From Clostridia bacterium (lineage in GTDB: Bacteria; Bacillota; Clostridia; Oscillospirales; Acutalibacteraceae): DNA of 6,502 bases. Below, in pieces: positions 4,282 through 6,502 of this stretch. A program made the translations under genes and the position numbers. The notes below the pieces were generated by a model that did no database searches, was not told the DNA's origin, and saw only the letters and a list, made by a program, of their open reading frames with translations. The stretch spans positions 1 through 6,502 of the forward strand of contig CAAGJN010000030.1 in assembly GCA_900770255.1 (NCBI GenBank), in the 5' to 3' direction. Every line of letters starts with the position of its first letter. Position 1 is the stretch's first letter.

Positions 4282-5970
4282 TTATTTTTTGAGAGACCTG
4301 TTTATCGCGCAAAGTATGCCGCGGATAGAGGCGTAGTTGATGTTGTGAGATATTCCGACACCGAACAGCGGCTTGCCGGTGGGCGAAGTCAGGTGAATGT
4401 AGGAAATAGCCTTTGCGTCAGAGCCGATTGATATCGCGTGCTCTGAATAGTCTACGAAGCTGTAGCCGGTCACGCCGACGGTTGCAAGGGCGTTGAAGAA
4501 TGCGTCGATAGGACCGTTACCTTTGCCGACTATACGGCGGTCGCCGTCGCCGTCATGGCGAAGCACGCCCTCGAAGCGAACCTTCGGGGAGGTGTCGTTG
4601 ACCTCGTTTTCTTCATAAAATTTGTGGCTGATAAGAGAATACGGCCCGTGAATGTCTATATATTCCCGCCTGAACAGCTCCATGACCTCGTCTGCGCTGA
4701 TCTCTCTGCCAACCTCGTCGCAGTAGTGCTTGACGATGCGGCCGAATTCCGGGTGCATGGCCTTGGGCAGATTGTAGCCGAAACTGTTCGCCATGATGAA
4801 CGCCGCTCCGCCCTTGCCGGACTGGCTGTTTATTCGGATAATAGGCTCATATTCCCGCCCGAGATCGGCGGGATCTATCGGCAGATACGGTACCTCCCAG
4901 TAGTCGCCGTTATGCTCCTTCATATATTGCTCGCCCTTGTTTATCGCGTCCTGATGCGAGCCGGAGAAGGCGGTAAACACAAGCTCGCCCGAGTATGGGT
5001 GCCGGGGATCGACGTGCATGTGCGTTGTGCGTTCGTAGATATCTTTTATCGCGTTTATGTCGTGTATATCCATTTTCGGGTCGATGCCCTGCGTATGGAG
5101 ATTGAGCGCGAGCGTGATCAGATCGACATTGCCCGTGCGTTCTCCGTTGCCGAAGAGCGTACCCTCGATCCTGTCAGCTCCGGCAAGTATGCCGAGCTCG
5201 GCCGCCGCAACGGCTGTTCCGCGGTCGTTGTGCGGATGAAGGCTGATTATTGCATGCTCGCGGTGCGGAAGACAGCGGCAAAAATATTCTATCTGATCCG
5301 CAAACAGGTTCGGGGTGCTGCTCTCGACCGTGGAGGGCAGATTGAGGATGACCTTGTTGTCATCCGACGCCTCGAGCGCGTCCATGACGGCCGTGCAGAT
5401 CTCTGCCGCAAAATCCGTCTCGGTGCCCATGAAGCTCTCGGGCGAATATTCGTATGTGATGTTCATTCCGGCGGCTTTTGCTTCGTCGCCGAGCTGCTTT
5501 ATGAGCTTTGCAGCGTCTACCGCAATCTGCGTCACGCCCTGTTTGTCGGTGTGAAATACGACCTTGCGCTGAAGGGATGAAGTGGAGTTATAAAAATGAA
5601 ATATAACATTCTTTGCGCCCTTTATTGACTCGAAGGTCTTTCTTATAAGATGCTCGCGTGACTGTACGAGCACCTGAATTTTCACATCGTCGGGAATATA
5701 TCCGCCGTCAATCAGCGCACGCAGGATCTCATACTCTGTTTCGCTTGCGGACGGAAAGCCGACCTCGATCTCCTTAATGCCGATCGAGCACAGCGTTTTG
5801 AACATCTCAAGCTTTTCATTTAGGTTCATCGGATCGATCAGCGCCTGGTTGCCGTCGCGCAGATCGACGCTGCACCATATCGGCGCGCGGTCGATCCTGT
5901 TGCAGGGCCAGATGCGCGACTCGAGCTCAACGGGATTGAACGGTATGTACTTTCTGTAACCTTCCTTCAT
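4282..5970 (-). CDS. leuA: 2-isopropylmalate synthase, long form (LeuA type 2)
   Basis: The 562-residue enzyme condenses acetyl-CoA with 2-oxoisovalerate to make 2-isopropylmalate, the committed step of leucine synthesis. The DRE-TIM barrel begins with SVDLRDGNQALIDP (34-47), in which Arg38 and Asp39 are the conserved catalytic and metal residues. The metal-binding HPHNDRGTAVAAAELG (245-260) and GNGERTGNVDL (274-284) follow. The C-terminal part, from about residue 440, is the regulatory domain that normally senses leucine, including the VGKGNGPIDAFFNAL motif (481-495). The N-terminal MKEGYRKYIPFNPVEL and RIWPCNRIDRAPIW are typical of the about 560-residue class also seen in actinobacteria and fungi, distinct from the about 510-residue LeuA1 form. 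The start is supported by CGGAGG (5984 to 5979), 8 nt before the ATG. Control is by the tRNA-Leu T-box upstream, in addition to expected feedback by leucine. The sequence is intact. Confidence 0.96.
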   Translation of the reverse strand: MKEGYRKYIPFNPVELESRIWPCNRIDRAPIWCSVDLRDGNQALIDPMNLNEKLEMFKTLCSIGIKEIEVGFPSASETEYEILRALIDGGYIPDDVKIQVLVQSREHLIRKTFESIKGAKNVIFHFYNSTSSLQRKVVFHTDKQGVTQIAVDAAKLIKQLGDEAKAAGMNITYEYSPESFMGTETDFAAEICTAVMDALEASDDNKVILNLPSTVESSTPNLFADQIEYFCRCLPHREHAIISLHPHNDRGTAVAAAELGILAGADRIEGTLFGNGERTGNVDLITLALNLHTQGIDPKMDIHDINAIKDIYERTTHMHVDPRHPYSGELVFTAFSGSHQDAINKGEQYMKEHNGDYWEVPYLPIDPADLGREYEPIIRINSQSGKGGAAFIMANSFGYNLPKAMHPEFGRIVKHYCDEVGREISADEVMELFRREYIDIHGPYSLISHKFYEENEVNDTSPKVRFEGVLRHDGDGDRRIVGKGNGPIDAFFNALATVGVTGYSFVDYSEHAISIGSDAKAISYIHLTSPTGKPLFGVGISHNINYASIRGILCAINRSLKK

Positions 5971-5984
5971 TTCAAAAGCCTCCG

Positions 5985-6022
5985 AAAAAAATAAACACCC
6001 CTACGCAAAAGCATAGGGGTGT
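5985..6022 (-). terminator. T-box-controlled intrinsic terminator before leuA
   Basis: On the minus strand a 12-bp stem with one G-T wobble (6022-6011 with 6006-5995) closes a TTTT loop and is followed by TTATTTTTTT, ending one base before the leuA ribosome binding site. Its 5' strand includes CCCT (6018-6015), which the antiterminator needs, so the two folds are mutually exclusive. Confidence 0.93.
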
Positions 6023-6252
6023 GAATATTCACACGGTACCACCCTAATTCGGCTCAATGAGCCCTCAGAGGTCTCAGACAAGACCCGGCATATAACGCTG
6101 CCAAACGGAACGCCCTATACATCCGACGACTTTGAGGCGAACGACTCCGGAATGAGCTATACATCTGCGCGGCGGCACCGACTTTCAGCATACGCGGCTC
6201 TCTGAAGCTCGCGCGGGCAGATCTTATTTCCTTCACAGTCTTTTATAGTGTG
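5985..6252 (-). promoter_or_regulatory. T-box riboswitch, tRNA-Leu responsive (leuA leader)
   Basis: The minus strand contains the hallmark T-box AGGGTGGTACCGTG (6045-6032). AGGG (6045-6042) pairs with CCCT (6018-6015) around the 7-nt TGGTACC bulge, with GTGTG/CACAC as the upper antiterminator helix. The variable base of TGGN is T, which pairs with an A discriminator as in tRNA-Leu. Stem I shows a GGAA/TTCC base (6231-6228 with 6152-6149) and an ATCTGC/GCAGAT helix (6222-6217 with 6168-6163). The intervening 3' loop strand contains CTC followed by A (6156-6154), a Leu codon in the expected specifier position. The distal part has the usual AGAGAG and CTGAAAG segments. Uncharged tRNA-Leu would stabilise the antiterminator and switch leuA on. 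The T-box call is certain; the exact specifier is read by eye. Confidence 0.93.
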
Positions 6253-6259
6253 TACCTGA

Positions 6260-6289
6260 ATTATATGCTAATACCGGTTCGTTTGTCAA
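6260..6289 (-). promoter_or_regulatory. leuA promoter (SigA type)
   Basis: Read on the minus strand, a perfect TTGACA (6289 to 6284) and a perfect TATAAT (6265 to 6260) are separated by 18 bp. Transcription should start near 6253, giving a leader of about 280 nt that contains the whole T-box. Confidence 0.9.
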
Positions 6290-6420
6290 GCAAAATATAA
6301 CAAATAAGCTGAAAAAAACGCCTTACAGCGGACTACTATATAATGTATATTAAAAGCAAAATGCTCGTTAAATACGATATCATGTGTATTTTTTGAAACG
6401 CCCGGAGAAGTAGTAAAGAG

Positions 6421-6449
6421 TTGACGAAAAAGGGAGAAAAAATTAAAAA
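6421..6449 (+). promoter_or_regulatory. possible upstream tandem promoter, weak
   Basis: TTGACG (6421-6426) is followed after 17 bp by TAAAAA (6444-6449), four of six matches to the -10 consensus. It is listed only because it lies 35 bp upstream of a strong promoter of the same orientation and spacing. The purine-rich tract between them weakens the call. Confidence 0.3.
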
Positions 6450-6455
6450 AAGGTG

Positions 6456-6484
6456 TTGACAAAAGGGGTCGAGGGTGGTATTAT
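6456..6484 (+). promoter_or_regulatory. strong SigA promoter for a transcription unit beyond the right edge
   Basis: A perfect TTGACA (6456-6461), a 17-bp spacer and TATTAT (6479-6484), five of six matches. Transcription is expected to start near 6491, so only about 12 nt of transcript are inside the window. The purine-rich region upstream and the GAGCACTTGAAAGA after the -10 box remind me of leaders before clostridial rRNA operons, but no RNA gene is visible here to confirm this. Confidence 0.75.
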
Positions 6485-6502
6485 AGTCGAGCACTTGAAA
6501 GA

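Noticed and set aside
4555..5580. Long plus-strand open frame of 341 codons
   Set aside because: It lies wholly inside leuA on the opposite strand; the leuA frame has full family motifs, whereas this one has no recognisable domain and its composition is that of an antisense shadow.
6054..6236. Minus-strand 60-codon open frame
   Set aside because: It coincides with the T-box leader RNA, whose structure explains the sequence, and it lacks a ribosome binding site.
6311..6330. Minus-strand terminator at CGCTGTAAGGCG followed by a T-run
   Set aside because: The stem is only about 3 bp and no minus-strand gene ends before it.
6339..6344. TATAAT as a plus-strand promoter
   Set aside because: No -35-like hexamer lies 16-18 bp upstream, and the short 17-codon frame that follows has no ribosome binding site.
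1..6502. CRISPR arrays, insertion sequences, prophage or restriction/defence genes
   Set aside because: No regularly spaced repeats, terminal inverted repeats, transposase or defence-type motifs were seen by eye on either strand.

Overview
The window reads as chromosomal DNA from a Bacillota (Firmicutes) member of the class Clostridia, most likely the Oscillospiraceae/Ruminococcaceae. I infer this from the GAAC-N4-GTTC type of LexA box, a complete leucine T-box leader, strong AGGAGG-type ribosome binding sites, near-consensus SigA promoters (TTGACA, 17-18 bp, TATAAT-like), and the gene content: Pol IV, a SigH-like sigma factor, a small double zinc-ribbon protein, a PHP-type histidinol phosphatase and a long-form 2-isopropylmalate synthase. 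Coding DNA is moderately GC-rich and the intergenic DNA is very AT-rich. I see no insertion sequence, CRISPR array or phage gene.

Layout. Positions 1-332 (minus) hold the N-terminal part of a membrane-anchored protein that runs off the left edge. An AT-rich intergenic stretch follows, with a possible small single-pass membrane protein at 591-824 (minus). At 864-911 a consensus promoter overlapped by a LexA (SOS) operator drives dinB (926-2122, plus), the Y-family translesion polymerase. Two tandem promoters (2159-2187 and 2196-2224) then transcribe a long leader that can form a 16-position long-range helix competing with a local hairpin. The leader precedes a SigH-like sigma factor (2392-2961). 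Only 5 nt after the sigma stop codon lies a tRNA-like sequence (2966-3032) with acceptor, D and T arms but a collapsed anticodon arm. A double zinc-ribbon protein (3063-3326) follows, and a strong bidirectional terminator (3344-3380) closes the unit.

On the minus strand, leuA (4282-5970) is preceded by a consensus promoter (6260-6289) and a full T-box riboswitch with its terminator (5985-6252). A PHP-family histidinol phosphatase (3405-4211) lies 70 nt downstream, so two amino-acid biosynthesis genes may be partly co-transcribed. At the right edge a strong plus-strand promoter (6456-6484) points out of the window. Its form suggests a highly expressed unit, possibly a stable-RNA operon.

How the genes fit together: dinB is DNA-damage controlled; the sigma factor, tRNA-like element and zinc-ribbon gene share one transcription unit of unknown role; leuA is induced when tRNA-Leu is uncharged. 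The parts least explained by known families are the tRNA-like element and the structured sigma-factor leader. The 6290-6420 stretch shows nothing I can support.
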